From Verrucomicrobiaceae bacterium (lineage in GTDB: Bacteria; Verrucomicrobiota; Verrucomicrobiia; Verrucomicrobiales; Verrucomicrobiaceae), in the NCBI GenBank assembly GCA_027484445.1, contig JAIXSY010000045.1, positions 35,065 to 99,064 of the forward strand: 64,000 bases of DNA, read 5' to 3'. Within the stretch, counting starts at the first letter, position 1; each line of letters starts with the position of its first letter. The notes below the pieces were generated by a model, which saw nothing but the letters and a program-made list of their open reading frames with translations, was not told where the DNA came from and searched no databases. This document shows positions 51,226 through 60,073 of this stretch, one piece after another. The position numbers and the translations under genes are program-made.

Positions 51226-51783
51226 ATGAACAATCCTTTACCATGGATCTTGTGCAGCGTTGTTTGGACGGCTCTTTCCATTTCTTCCAGCTTGGCAGAG
51301 CCACCCGTGTCCTTTCCCAAGCTGGAGCATTACGCCGCGTTGTGGGAAAGGTCTGTCTTCACCACGAAGGATCTGCCTTCTCCTGATGCGCCTGCGGGTC
51401 CACTTTTTACCGATCAGCTGGGTTTGGCGGGCACTTATGAGATTGATGGGCAGTTCGTGGCGATTTTGGTCGATCGCACCACTTCCCAATTCACGGAGGC
51501 TAGAATTGGCAGTGAAAATGAGCAGGGCATCAAAATCCGCAAAGTGCAGCCTGGAGCCACCCCTGATCAAGTGCGCGTTCAGCTTCAAAAGGGGGACATC
51601 GCTGGATGGGTGAGTCAGGCGGAGGTGGAGACTGCCCAGCCCGCGCCAGCCGTGCAGGTGCGCCTCGCGCAGCCAGCCCATGCCCCTAGCGCGACGCCGC
51701 TGCTGCCAGCGCCCCCGGTGGCTCCGGTTGCCCCAGTTCAGGAGGTGTCCAGGGGTCAGGATGTGCCACTGCCGCCTCCATGA
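51226..51783 (+). CDS. Exported Pro-rich protein at the end of the secretion operon (GspC/P-like?)
   Basis: A 185-residue protein with a signal peptide (PWILCSVVWTALSISSSLAE). Residues ~30-120 (YAALWERSVFTTKDLPSP, DQLGLAGTYEIDGQFVAILV) resemble the homology region of GspC/PilP-type proteins that contact the secretin; the last 60 residues are Pro/Ala-rich. It is separated from the gspM-like gene by nine bases. If it is the GspC equivalent it would dock a secretin encoded elsewhere. The match is suggestive only. Confidence 0.6.
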   Translation: MNNPLPWILCSVVWTALSISSSLAEPPVSFPKLEHYAALWERSVFTTKDLPSPDAPAGPLFTDQLGLAGTYEIDGQFVAILVDRTTSQFTEARIGSENEQGIKIRKVQPGATPDQVRVQLQKGDIAGWVSQAEVETAQPAPAVQVRLAQPAHAPSATPLLPAPPVAPVAPVQEVSRGQDVPLPPP

Positions 51784-51857
51784 TGAAAAAGGCATAACCT
51801 TGTTCTTGGTTGAATTTCATGTTGCCAGCCCTCTCTTGGGAGAGAAGTTTGCGCCGC

Positions 51858-52256
51858 ATGTCCGGACTATTGGAGATTCCACCGCATCATTTGCTAGCCG
51901 CCTTTCAGGCGTTCTTCGCTTTGTCCATCGGACATGCTATCATGGATTTCCCCCTTCAGGGTGAATACATCGCCACAGGCAAGAATTGGCGGCTGCTGAA
52001 AAAGTTAGCCGATCCGGCGAGGCCTCAGGACATCTGGATCTGGTGCATGGGGGCTCATTGCCTGATGCATGCAGGTTCCGTCTGGGTCATCACAGGTTCC
52101 TGCTTGCTGGGTTTGATCGAGTTGGTCCTGCATTGGACGATTGATGTGGCCAAGTGCAGTGGTCGCACGACCTTTCACCAAGACCAGTGCCTGCATTACA
52201 TCTGCAAACTGGCCTATGCCTCGGCTGCCTACCTCGGCTGGCAGCCGGCTTGGTGA
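51858..52256 (+). CDS. DUF3307-like membrane protein
   Basis: A 132-residue protein from the ATG at 51858 (an earlier in-frame ATG is at 51810). FFALSIGHAIMDFPLQGEYI matches the DUF3307 start, in which the H and D sit in the first membrane helix; WIWCMGAHCLMHAGSVWVIT and LGLIELVLHWTIDVAKCSGR continue the pattern, with CHYICK-like end. Function is unknown. It stands alone between the secretion operon and the L,D-transpeptidase gene. Confidence 0.7.
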   Translation: MSGLLEIPPHHLLAAFQAFFALSIGHAIMDFPLQGEYIATGKNWRLLKKLADPARPQDIWIWCMGAHCLMHAGSVWVITGSCLLGLIELVLHWTIDVAKCSGRTTFHQDQCLHYICKLAYASAAYLGWQPAW

Positions 52257-52409
52257 CCTTTCACTGGTGGCGAGCTCCCTGCGCAAAAAGGGAAGTCTTT
52301 CGTTCGGAAAAGGCACAGATGGGTTGCTTGTCAGAAATTTGGCAGGCTTTGAGTTCTAGAGAATCACAAGAAGTTTGCTTAATTGCTTAACTTCTATTAA
52401 CTATATCCA

Positions 52410-53852
52410 ATGAACCTGTGCCACAAACTGCCCACTCGCCTCGATTGGCCGACGTTTGTCTGCTGCTTTCGGTGGTGCGTGATCGCAGCCTGCCTGCTCG
52501 GTCTTAGCAGCTGCACGTCCCGATTGGGCCCCAAGTCAGAGATCGTCGTCAGTGTGAAGGACCAGAGGCTTGGCCTCTATCAAGATGGTGTGCTGCAGAA
52601 GCAGTATGCGATTTCTACCTCAAAGTTTGGGCTGGGGGACCAGCTGGGCAGCTACAAAACACCGCTGGGGAAGCATGAAGTGATCGCGAAAATCGGCCAC
52701 GGCCTGCCAACGGGTGCTGTGTTGAAAAGTCGCTCCTGGAATGGTGAAGTGCTGAAGCCAAATGCACCTGGTCGTGATCCGATCGTCTCTCGCATTCTTT
52801 GGCTGCGAGGCATGGAGACGAACAATCGCAACGCCATGAAGCGCTTCATTTACATTCATGGCACGACGGAAGAAGATCGCCTCGGCAAACCGGCTAGCTT
52901 TGGCTGCATTCGCATGGGCATGAGGGATGTGGTCGATCTTTTCAATGACGTGAGCATCGGCGCGAAGGTGGAGATCACCAAGAACCGCCTGCCGCAAGGT
53001 GCTGAGAAGCCCAAGTTGCCCGAGGCAGCTCCTGCAGCCATCGAGCCGACCGACCCAGCGCACCTTGCTGCTGGGCCACCCCCTACCCCGAAAACGGCAG
53101 ATGCAGGTGCGGCTGCCATTCCTCAACCCGCAGAAGCCAATCTTTCCCCGACGGCAGAACCTACCGTGAAGCAGGAAAACGCCATCCCCACCCCAGAAAC
53201 CAGGGTGCGAGCGACAGCTGACCCAGAAAAAGTGGCCGGTGCCTCTGGGCCAAGCGCAATGGCAGAAGCAGCGCCGACCGACTCCTCGCCCGTGACCTCC
53301 GGACCTTCGCCTGTGGAAAAAGCACCTCAACGCAAGCGCGGAGGCTGGTTTGGCCTGTTCTCGAAAAAAGAAAATGCCCCTGCCGTGGAAGCACCCATGG
53401 CTGCGGCTGCCACGGCTTCAGATGCCATGGCCCAGCCCATCGCAGCGACCACGGCCATGAGCCAGGAGCCATCGAAAGTAGAAACAGCGGAGGCTCAGGC
53501 CACAGCTTCCGTCATGCCAGCTGCCGGCGTGGCCGCTCCGCCTGATCCATCGTTGCCGCCAGCGATGGTCGAGCCTACCGCTCCCCGGAAGAGGAGCGGA
53601 TTTTTTGGCTTCTTTCGGCGCTCTCCCGCCGCACCGCAGGCCATCGCTGCCGTTGCTGAGGAAAAAGTCAGCCCTGAGCGCTCTGAGATGAACGCGAACC
53701 CGCCGCCGATCAGCCCGGGGGAATCGCCTCCCGCGAATCCAGAGACCCATCCAGCCAAGCCAGATGCAACGGTCCCGAAGCCTCGCAAAGACAGCAGCAT
53801 GAAGATGGATGATGTGCGCGGAACTGTCCGGCAGATGCCAATGCAGGCCTGA
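52410..53852 (+). CDS. L,D-transpeptidase lipoprotein with Pro/Ala-rich tail
   Basis: A 480-residue protein. The N-terminal lipobox is LGLSSC with Cys near residue 35. Residues ~45-195 are a YkuD domain: VSVKDQRLGLYQDGVLQKQY, FIYIHGT near 150 and PASFGCIRM, catalytic Cys near 166, with the conserved Arg. It forms 3-3 peptidoglycan cross-links or attaches proteins to the wall. The last ~280 residues are disordered, Pro/Ala-rich, with two related blocks: RKRGGWFGLFSKKE near 310 and RKRSGFFGFFRRS near 393, perhaps membrane- or wall-contacting. It ends 21 bases before the stop of the convergent helicase gene. Confidence 0.9.
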   Translation: MNLCHKLPTRLDWPTFVCCFRWCVIAACLLGLSSCTSRLGPKSEIVVSVKDQRLGLYQDGVLQKQYAISTSKFGLGDQLGSYKTPLGKHEVIAKIGHGLPTGAVLKSRSWNGEVLKPNAPGRDPIVSRILWLRGMETNNRNAMKRFIYIHGTTEEDRLGKPASFGCIRMGMRDVVDLFNDVSIGAKVEITKNRLPQGAEKPKLPEAAPAAIEPTDPAHLAAGPPPTPKTADAGAAAIPQPAEANLSPTAEPTVKQENAIPTPETRVRATADPEKVAGASGPSAMAEAAPTDSSPVTSGPSPVEKAPQRKRGGWFGLFSKKENAPAVEAPMAAAATASDAMAQPIAATTAMSQEPSKVETAEAQATASVMPAAGVAAPPDPSLPPAMVEPTAPRKRSGFFGFFRRSPAAPQAIAAVAEEKVSPERSEMNANPPPISPGESPPANPETHPAKPDATVPKPRKDSSMKMDDVRGTVRQMPMQA

Positions 53853-53873
53853 GATCTCATCCCTGCCAGCTCT

Positions 53874-56800
53874 CTAGGCCTCCACCAAACGACACACGCG
53901 CACCAGCAGCAGAGAGGTGCGGATTTGATCCATGGGAGCCCCAGTCAGTCGAGCCACGGCGCGGCGATAAAGAGCCAATTGAGGCGCATATCCGGCGGTC
54001 TTTTCCTGAATGGCTGCCTCGCTGCTGACTTCGTCGGTCTTGAAGTCCACGATCCAGGCTGAAGTGGCCCGGCCCTCCGAGTCTCGCTCTAGGATCACGC
54101 GATCAAAAACACCTGAGATCCATTCACCCGCCATGATCAGATCAAAGGGACGTTCGCGCCAAACCTCAGCTCGGGGTGAACGGGGCAAAAACACAGCGCG
54201 TCCAGCCTCAGAGTCGCAGACGGCTTTCACCAGCCGATAAGCCAGCGCCTCGGTCGTGTCAGCAGCGGCAGCCAAGTCATGGGTGCTGAGGCGTCCTGCT
54301 GCTAACCAGCGGGATTCCAGGGCTGATCTTTCGGGCAGCCATTCGATGTCAGAGAAAAGCTCATGCACGCAGGTGCCGAGGCGACGTCCTGGCTCTCGTC
54401 CTGCACTGAAGAGAACCGCCCCTTTGACGCGGAAGCTTTCTTCCCCCGAGGGAGTTCGACGCCGGGGCATGGGCTGCGTGCGGCGCAGGATTTCTCCGAG
54501 CGGTTCATGCACGACCGAGGGGGGCGGTGCGTCGGTGCTCGGGCTGCGCATTTCCCGCAAATGCCAGGTCGGCTCACCGGTCTGCCATTCGATCTCGTAG
54601 AGCGGGGAAGGGGACTCGCCGCGGGCCTGATCTCCCAGGGCTGCACGCAGTAGGGTGGATTCCCGCACGGCCGTGGCGGATTTCTTTTTCGGTTCGACGA
54701 TCAGGTAAAGGGCACGCTTTGCCCGTGTCATGGCCACATAGAGACGACACAGCGATTCAAAAGCGCCGCGCCGTTTGGCCTCGGTGAGTTCAGCCTGAAT
54801 GACAGGGTCAAAATCCGCGAAGACACGCAGAGGCGTTTGCAAAACCCAGCTCACCCCCTGCGCATCGCGGCTAACGAGCCATTCTTCGCGGCGCAGTTTA
54901 TCCATCGCATCGGTGTCCAGTCGTGGCAGCATGACGATGTCGAATTCGAGCCCTTTGGAGGCATGAACCGTCATGACCTGGATGGCCTGAGGGGACCCGC
55001 GAACGCGCAGCGGATAGTCGCGCGCATGGCGGAGAAAGGCATCCACATCGCGGCTGCCATGGGCATCGAACTCGGCGGCAAGGTCAGCAAATTGAGAAAG
55101 GCGTGCCTTGTGAAAGGCATCGAGTGGCAGAGCAAGCTCACGCAGCTGCTCCAGCCAAGTTTCAGCAAAAGCCGCAAAGCCTTCTTCCAGCACTTGGCGC
55201 TGCACAGCACTGATGTGATAGCGCCAGCCCAGGCCTTCTTTTTCTAGCAAAGTCCACAGGGGTGTCATGCGCAGGTGCTCCAGTGCCTGGGTGTCAGACG
55301 GATGAGCAGCGAGTTGCAGGAGGGAAAGCAGCGCTAGGGTGATGGCATTGTCTGTGCAGGGATGCTGATCCGACTCGCACACGACTTCCATGCCGGTCTG
55401 CTGGCGCAGGGCTTCTGCGAGTTCCGTGGCATCTTTGTTGGAGCGAACCAGCACCGCACAGGAAAGGCCGCGCTGCAGGGGCTGAAGCTCCTGCAAAAGC
55501 ACAGCGAGCACTGCTGTGCTGTCCGCATGGGGCTCGCCTTCGCGCTTGGTGGGGCAGAGCAGGGCCGCGTGGCCCGTCAGCGTGGTTTTGGCAGCCGTGT
55601 GGGTTTGAAAGGCAAAGCCCTTCAGGCAGCCAGCAGGCAGCAGCGATTCGATCCGCGAGCTGTCGCCAAAGACGGCGTTCACGGTATCCAGCACAGGCTG
55701 AGCACTGCGGAAGGATTGACTCAGCGGCAGCGTGTGCAGACCGCCTTCGGGTTGCGCTGGGTAAGCACGCTGGATGTCCTGAAAGAGATCTGGCTCCGCC
55801 TGCCGCCAGAGGTAGATCGATTGCTTGGGGTCGCCGACAGCGAAGAAGCTGCGTGTGCCTTCACGATCTTGGATCACTTCATCCACCAGTGCAGCCAGCA
55901 CCTGCCATTGCGTCCGACTGGTGTCTTGAAATTCATCGAGCAGCCAGTGTTCGTGGCGACTGTCCAAGCGATACCAAAGGTCGCCGTCTTCAGAGCCTAA
56001 CCATGGAGAGCGCTCTCGCACCGCTCGGGCGAGCACCCTTTGCACATCGGCAAAGGACAGCCTGCCACGTGCCCGCACTTGGCGCTGATAATGTGCAGCC
56101 AGCATGGAGGTCACCTGCGCTAGGCCGCGTGTACGCTGCGCACGCACTAGGTATTCACGCAGCATCAGTTGCTCCGCTAGCTGCTGCCAAGCACGAGCGG
56201 CTCCAGGGTCGAGGGCGATCCGCTTGCGCATCCACATCAGTTCTCCGCGGCCACGTTGCAGTTCCGGCCACTGCTCCGCCAGTTTTTCCAGCAGCTCTTT
56301 GGTTCGCTTGGGCAGGGTCATGCCGGGCTGCGTTTGCAGCACTGCGTCCAGCGTTTCATCCAGCAGATCCCGGCCAAGATCATGAGGGGGGCAGAAAGCA
56401 GCGCGCACCTGCGCTACGACTTCGGTCAAAGGTTTCACCGTGGGCAGCTTTCCCTGCCAGATGCGCTGGGCATCTCCCCAGCTGCCCTCGGGGCTATCTT
56501 GCCAGAGTTCTAGCCCCTCCAGCGCCCACTGTTCCAGCGTGGCTTCGACGCTTTTTTCACCTGCGCCAAAGGTCGCTTGCTTGTAGGCCTCGGTCAGCAT
56601 CTGAAGCGCGTTGCGGTCTTCATCCGCGTGCAGATCAGCCAGCAGGGCATCCAGAGCCTCTGCCCGGGCGAGAGCGGTCTCGTCTTCCTGCATGACTCTG
56701 GCTCCGGCGGCCAGACCTAGCTCCAGCGGAAAGCAACGCACCATGCCAGCGAAGAAGCTATCGAGCGTGCCGAGACGCAATTTTTGCAGACTGCGTGTGA

Positions 56801-57092
56801 CTTTGCGCAGCAGCTGGCGGTAGTCCGTAGAACTCAGCGGTGGAGGTTCGACTCCTTTGAAAAAAGCGGCCGCTGTCTCTGGGTGTCGTGCCAGTTCGGC
56901 CAGTCGGCGCAGGATGCGGTTGAAGAACTCGCCTGCCGCTTTGCGGGTGAAGGTCATCGCTGCGATGCCTTCCGGGCTAGCGCCCAGCGTCAGCAGGTGG
57001 GCGTAGCGGCGCGCCAATTGGTAGGTTTTGCCAGAGCCTGCTGAGGCATTGATCAGCAGGTGCTGGAGGGTCGATGGCGGCAGATCAGGCAT
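53874..57092 (-). CDS. AddA/RecB-like UvrD-family helicase-nuclease
   Basis: A 1072-residue protein from MPDLPPSTLQHLLINASAGS. Walker A is INASAGSGKTYQLARR near residue 15; MTFTRKAAGEFFNRILRRL (motif Ia), LLDEFQDTSRTQW near 385 (motif II), GDPKQSIYLWRQAE (III), FRSAQPVLD (IV), VMTVHASKGLEFDIVMLP (V) and LYVAMTRAKRALYL (VI) show a complete superfamily 1 helicase. Near residue 1015 WIVDFKTDEV carries the D and xK of a RecB-type nuclease. It would process double-strand breaks for recombination. An AddB or RecC partner is not adjacent. Its start overlaps the pterin dehydratase gene by eight bases. Confidence 0.92.
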   Translation of the reverse strand: MPDLPPSTLQHLLINASAGSGKTYQLARRYAHLLTLGASPEGIAAMTFTRKAAGEFFNRILRRLAELARHPETAAAFFKGVEPPPLSSTDYRQLLRKVTRSLQKLRLGTLDSFFAGMVRCFPLELGLAAGARVMQEDETALARAEALDALLADLHADEDRNALQMLTEAYKQATFGAGEKSVEATLEQWALEGLELWQDSPEGSWGDAQRIWQGKLPTVKPLTEVVAQVRAAFCPPHDLGRDLLDETLDAVLQTQPGMTLPKRTKELLEKLAEQWPELQRGRGELMWMRKRIALDPGAARAWQQLAEQLMLREYLVRAQRTRGLAQVTSMLAAHYQRQVRARGRLSFADVQRVLARAVRERSPWLGSEDGDLWYRLDSRHEHWLLDEFQDTSRTQWQVLAALVDEVIQDREGTRSFFAVGDPKQSIYLWRQAEPDLFQDIQRAYPAQPEGGLHTLPLSQSFRSAQPVLDTVNAVFGDSSRIESLLPAGCLKGFAFQTHTAAKTTLTGHAALLCPTKREGEPHADSTAVLAVLLQELQPLQRGLSCAVLVRSNKDATELAEALRQQTGMEVVCESDQHPCTDNAITLALLSLLQLAAHPSDTQALEHLRMTPLWTLLEKEGLGWRYHISAVQRQVLEEGFAAFAETWLEQLRELALPLDAFHKARLSQFADLAAEFDAHGSRDVDAFLRHARDYPLRVRGSPQAIQVMTVHASKGLEFDIVMLPRLDTDAMDKLRREEWLVSRDAQGVSWVLQTPLRVFADFDPVIQAELTEAKRRGAFESLCRLYVAMTRAKRALYLIVEPKKKSATAVRESTLLRAALGDQARGESPSPLYEIEWQTGEPTWHLREMRSPSTDAPPPSVVHEPLGEILRRTQPMPRRRTPSGEESFRVKGAVLFSAGREPGRRLGTCVHELFSDIEWLPERSALESRWLAAGRLSTHDLAAAADTTEALAYRLVKAVCDSEAGRAVFLPRSPRAEVWRERPFDLIMAGEWISGVFDRVILERDSEGRATSAWIVDFKTDEVSSEAAIQEKTAGYAPQLALYRRAVARLTGAPMDQIRTSLLLVRVCRLVEA

Positions 57093-57393
57093 GGCGTGAG
57101 ACCTCGCCTCCATGGAGCAAATCTGCGGCTTCGGCTAGGGCGATGTCCAGGGCCGTGATGCCACCCGCGCTGTGCGTGTGCACGCGCAGGGTCACTTTTC
57201 GCCAGCCGAGGTGCAGGTCAGGATGGTGGTCCAGCGTCTCTGCCTTTTCCGCGACACGAGACACAAAGGCGGCTCCCTCCAGGTAGCTGGCAAAGCGAAA
57301 CGTGCGGGTCAGTTCGCCTGCGTCTAGGCTCCAACTGGGCAGGGCAGTCATTGCGGCATTCAATTCATCCTGGGTCAGCAGCACTCGGTTCAT
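57085..57393 (-). CDS. phhB: Pterin-4a-carbinolamine dehydratase
   Basis: A 102-residue protein from MNRVLLTQDELNAAMTALPS. It has the PCD/DCoH signature: EKAETLDHHPDLHLGWRKVT followed by LRVHTHSAGGIT, with the HHP and later His residues that form the active site. It dehydrates 4a-hydroxytetrahydropterin after aromatic amino acid hydroxylation, or acts in other pterin pathways; no hydroxylase gene is nearby. Length is normal. It is co-translated with the helicase gene, an odd but probably incidental pairing. Upstream frame to 57621 is non-coding. Confidence 0.95.
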   Translation of the reverse strand: MNRVLLTQDELNAAMTALPSWSLDAGELTRTFRFASYLEGAAFVSRVAEKAETLDHHPDLHLGWRKVTLRVHTHSAGGITALDIALAEAADLLHGGEVSRHA

Positions 57394-57566
57394 AAGGAAC
57401 ACAAACCATGCGCAGAATGAGCCCGAGGAACAGGGCAGAAACAGCTCGCACCAGAGCGGGTGGTTCAGGTCAGGTGTCACATTTGCATGGAAACGAGGCT
57501 CGGGAACACGCAAAGGCAGGCTTCCCTTTTGAAATGTGTTTGTGGGACAATGCTGACATCTGAACC

Positions 57567-58985
57567 ATGCCAGCTTCTGACCTAACCTCTGAGCAATCTC
57601 TTCGGCTGGAATGCAGCTCAAATCTTTTCTTTTCCCTAGGTCTGGTCTTTTTCCTAGCCTCCCTGCATGTCAGTGAGGCGGGTTGGAAGGCGGGTGCGGC
57701 CAAGGTGGAGATCACGCCGGAACACCCAGTGCGTCTGAGTGGCTACGGTAGCCGAACCCAGGCCCACGAAGGCGTGGAGATGCCGATTTTTGCCAAAGCT
57801 CTGGCCCTGACCTGGGCGGAAGAATCGCCTGTGGTCATGCTGACTGTGGACAACTGTGGTGTGCCTGCCGCGCTGCGCCGCGAGGTGCTGGAGCGGGTCA
57901 ACCAAGCTGGATGGAAGCTGGCCGATGCTCGTTTTTCCCTGCACTCCAGCCACACCCACTGCGCTCCTGCCCTGCCCGGCCTGTTGACCTTTCTGTTCGG
58001 CCAGCCGATGACGGCTGAGGAAGAAAGTGCCGTGCAGCAGTATGGTGCCTTTCTCGTCGCCAAGATGACTGATGTCGTGGTCACGGCGCTGAATCGGCAA
58101 AGTCCCGCCGCAGTCGCTTGGGGGCAGGGAAAAGTCGGCTTTGCCATGAATCGCCGACTGCCCACGGAGGCTGGATTCATCAATGCGCCGAATTTCAACG
58201 GCCCCGTGGACCATGCGCTGCCTGTGCTGCGCGTCCGCTCTCCGGCAGGGGATCTGAAAGCAGTGCTGACCAGCTACGCCTGCCACTGCACCACACTCAG
58301 CCTGAACAAAATTCACCCCGACTGGGCTGGCTGGGCGCAGCGTGAGCTGGAGTTTCGCTACCCAGGTGCCGTGGCGCTGACAGCCATCGGCTGTGGGGCG
58401 GATCAGAACCCCTACCCAAGGCGCGAACTGGAGCACGCAAAGCTGCACGGATGCTCCCTTGCCGCAGAGGCAGCGAGAGTGATCGCCTCGGAGCTAAAGC
58501 CCGTCGTTGGCCCGGTCGCCTGTGCTACGCAGGAGGTCATGCTGCCTTATGACACGCTGCCAAATGAGGCCGACTGGCAGACGCGTGCTCAGGACAAAAA
58601 TCCCAGCACTGCACGTCATGCGCGCCATTTTCTCAGCCTGATGCAGCGAGGTGAAAAGCCCCCCGTCGCCCTTCCCTACGCCGTGCAGACCTGGGTCTTT
58701 GGACAAGGGCTACTGATGATCAATCTGCCCGGTGAAGTCGTGGTGGACTATGGGCTCAGGTTCAAACGCGAGTTCGATGCTAAGCGCACCTGGGTAAACG
58801 CCTACACCAACGATGTGCCGTGCTACATTCCGTCTCAGCGTGTGTGGCAGGAAGGTGGCTATGAGGCCGCCGGCGCGATGGTTTATTATGGCCGTCCCAC
58901 GCGTTTCGCCACAGGCATTGAGGACATCATCGCCCGTGCAGTCTCCTCTCTGGTGCCAGCGGCCTTCAGGGTCTCCAGCAACTAA
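57567..58985 (+). CDS. Neutral/alkaline ceramidase-like secreted protein
   Basis: A 472-residue protein with a hydrophobic signal segment at residues ~20-38 (LFFSLGLVFFLASLHVSEA). GAAKVEITPEHPVRLSGYGS is the typical N-terminal pattern, followed by LHSSHTHCAPALPGL with the metal-binding His residues, TSYACHCTTLSLNKIHPDW and IGCGADQNPYPRRELEHAKL. The neutral/alkaline ceramidase family is large in Verrucomicrobiota and Planctomycetota, where the substrate is probably not ceramide; amidase activity is inferred only. It is followed by a terminator-like hairpin at 58990. Confidence 0.9.
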   Translation: MPASDLTSEQSLRLECSSNLFFSLGLVFFLASLHVSEAGWKAGAAKVEITPEHPVRLSGYGSRTQAHEGVEMPIFAKALALTWAEESPVVMLTVDNCGVPAALRREVLERVNQAGWKLADARFSLHSSHTHCAPALPGLLTFLFGQPMTAEEESAVQQYGAFLVAKMTDVVVTALNRQSPAAVAWGQGKVGFAMNRRLPTEAGFINAPNFNGPVDHALPVLRVRSPAGDLKAVLTSYACHCTTLSLNKIHPDWAGWAQRELEFRYPGAVALTAIGCGADQNPYPRRELEHAKLHGCSLAAEAARVIASELKPVVGPVACATQEVMLPYDTLPNEADWQTRAQDKNPSTARHARHFLSLMQRGEKPPVALPYAVQTWVFGQGLLMINLPGEVVVDYGLRFKREFDAKRTWVNAYTNDVPCYIPSQRVWQEGGYEAAGAMVYYGRPTRFATGIEDIIARAVSSLVPAAFRVSSN

Positions 58986-58989
58986 CAAA

Positions 58990-59021
58990 AAAGGCGCACA
59001 GGAGAAATCCCATGCGCCTTT
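58990..59021. terminator. Bidirectional terminator-like hairpin
   Basis: AAAGGCGCA at 58990-58998 is inverted as TGCGCCTTT at 59013-59021, with a 14-base loop, in the 67-base gap between the convergent ceramidase-like and outer-membrane protein genes. A-rich and T-rich flanks on either side fit intrinsic termination in both directions. Confidence 0.75.
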
Positions 59022-59052
59022 CCACATCAACCAACCCTGAAAAGCGACAAAC

Positions 59053-59964
59053 TCAGAAGCGAATGCATAGATCGAAGGTGAAGCGGTCGTCCGTCAGATC
59101 ATGCGGGCCAATCACCGACTTCTCATAAGCGATCCCGATGTCCAGGTTCTTCAGAATCCGTGAGCGGAAGCCAATGCCCAGCAGTCCCTGGGTCGCTCCA
59201 TTCGATTGGCTGGAGCCAAAGTTGATCACATCGTAGCCTTCGCTGTTGATCGGCAAACCTTTGCCATCATTCAGCACGCTAAAGGCATTGAAGCTGACAA
59301 AGGGAATGAACCAGCGGCAGGTGTAGTAGTCTAGCATCAGGCTGTAATGCGCCACGGTGCTCTGCTCATCTCCATCGATTGGAAGACGCACGCCCAGGTT
59401 GCCAGACAGGTGGAGATCGCCAAAGCCCTTCTGGAAAGAGACGAAGGGATTGAACTCACCACTCCCCCGACCTTGAAATATTTGATCATCTCCCGTGGGA
59501 ATGTGGAAGGTAAGGCCGGGCGTCAGGATGAACTGAGCGGGTTGATTGTCGATCAGTGCATACTTGAAGCCTGCGGCCAAGTCCATCCAACCATCGGGGT
59601 TGCCCAGAGCGTCGTTGTTGATGTCAAAGTAGCCATCCTGCGTGGCGATGAAAGCGAGTCGATCCGTGATGGCATAGCGAATCTGCAGCGCATAAAGCTG
59701 CGCAGAGCCACCGCCCACGATGAAGTCATTGTGGAGGTTGTGATAGGCGAAGATCGGTCGGATCTCGGAGCGGATGACGGCATCTTCAAAGAAGATCGGG
59801 TTCGTCACGGGGGCGATGGTGTGCTCCTTCCAGCTCACCGCCTCAGGCGGTGTGGAAGGCGCGGCCACAGGGGCACCAGCATTGAGGTTGGAAACAAAAG
59901 AAACGGCTGCCACAGCACCAAGACTGAGCAACCACCGGGAGCGGGAGTTGGGTTTGGGGTCCAT
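59053..59964 (-). CDS. Outer-membrane beta-barrel protein (transporter-like)
   Basis: A 303-residue protein from MDPKPNSRSRWLLSLGAVAA with a signal peptide ending near NAGA. The body alternates hydrophobic and polar residues as in a beta barrel (IRYAITDRLAFIATQDGYFD, AAGFKYALIDNQPAQFILTP) and ends in FDLCIRF, an aromatic C-terminal residue as expected for outer-membrane insertion. It resembles MetA/phenol-degradation-type outer-membrane proteins. The substrate is unknown. It is divergent from exonuclease III with 109 bases between. Confidence 0.75.
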   Translation of the reverse strand: MDPKPNSRSRWLLSLGAVAAVSFVSNLNAGAPVAAPSTPPEAVSWKEHTIAPVTNPIFFEDAVIRSEIRPIFAYHNLHNDFIVGGGSAQLYALQIRYAITDRLAFIATQDGYFDINNDALGNPDGWMDLAAGFKYALIDNQPAQFILTPGLTFHIPTGDDQIFQGRGSGEFNPFVSFQKGFGDLHLSGNLGVRLPIDGDEQSTVAHYSLMLDYYTCRWFIPFVSFNAFSVLNDGKGLPINSEGYDVINFGSSQSNGATQGLLGIGFRSRILKNLDIGIAYEKSVIGPHDLTDDRFTFDLCIRF

Positions 59965-60073
59965 GGAGATCAATAAGCACCATCAGCCGTGCTACGATCC
60001 GCGTAGCTTGTCACACTCTGTGTCTCTGCTGTTCTGGTTGAACATTTGTTCGAAAGGTCTAGCTCACTACCCC

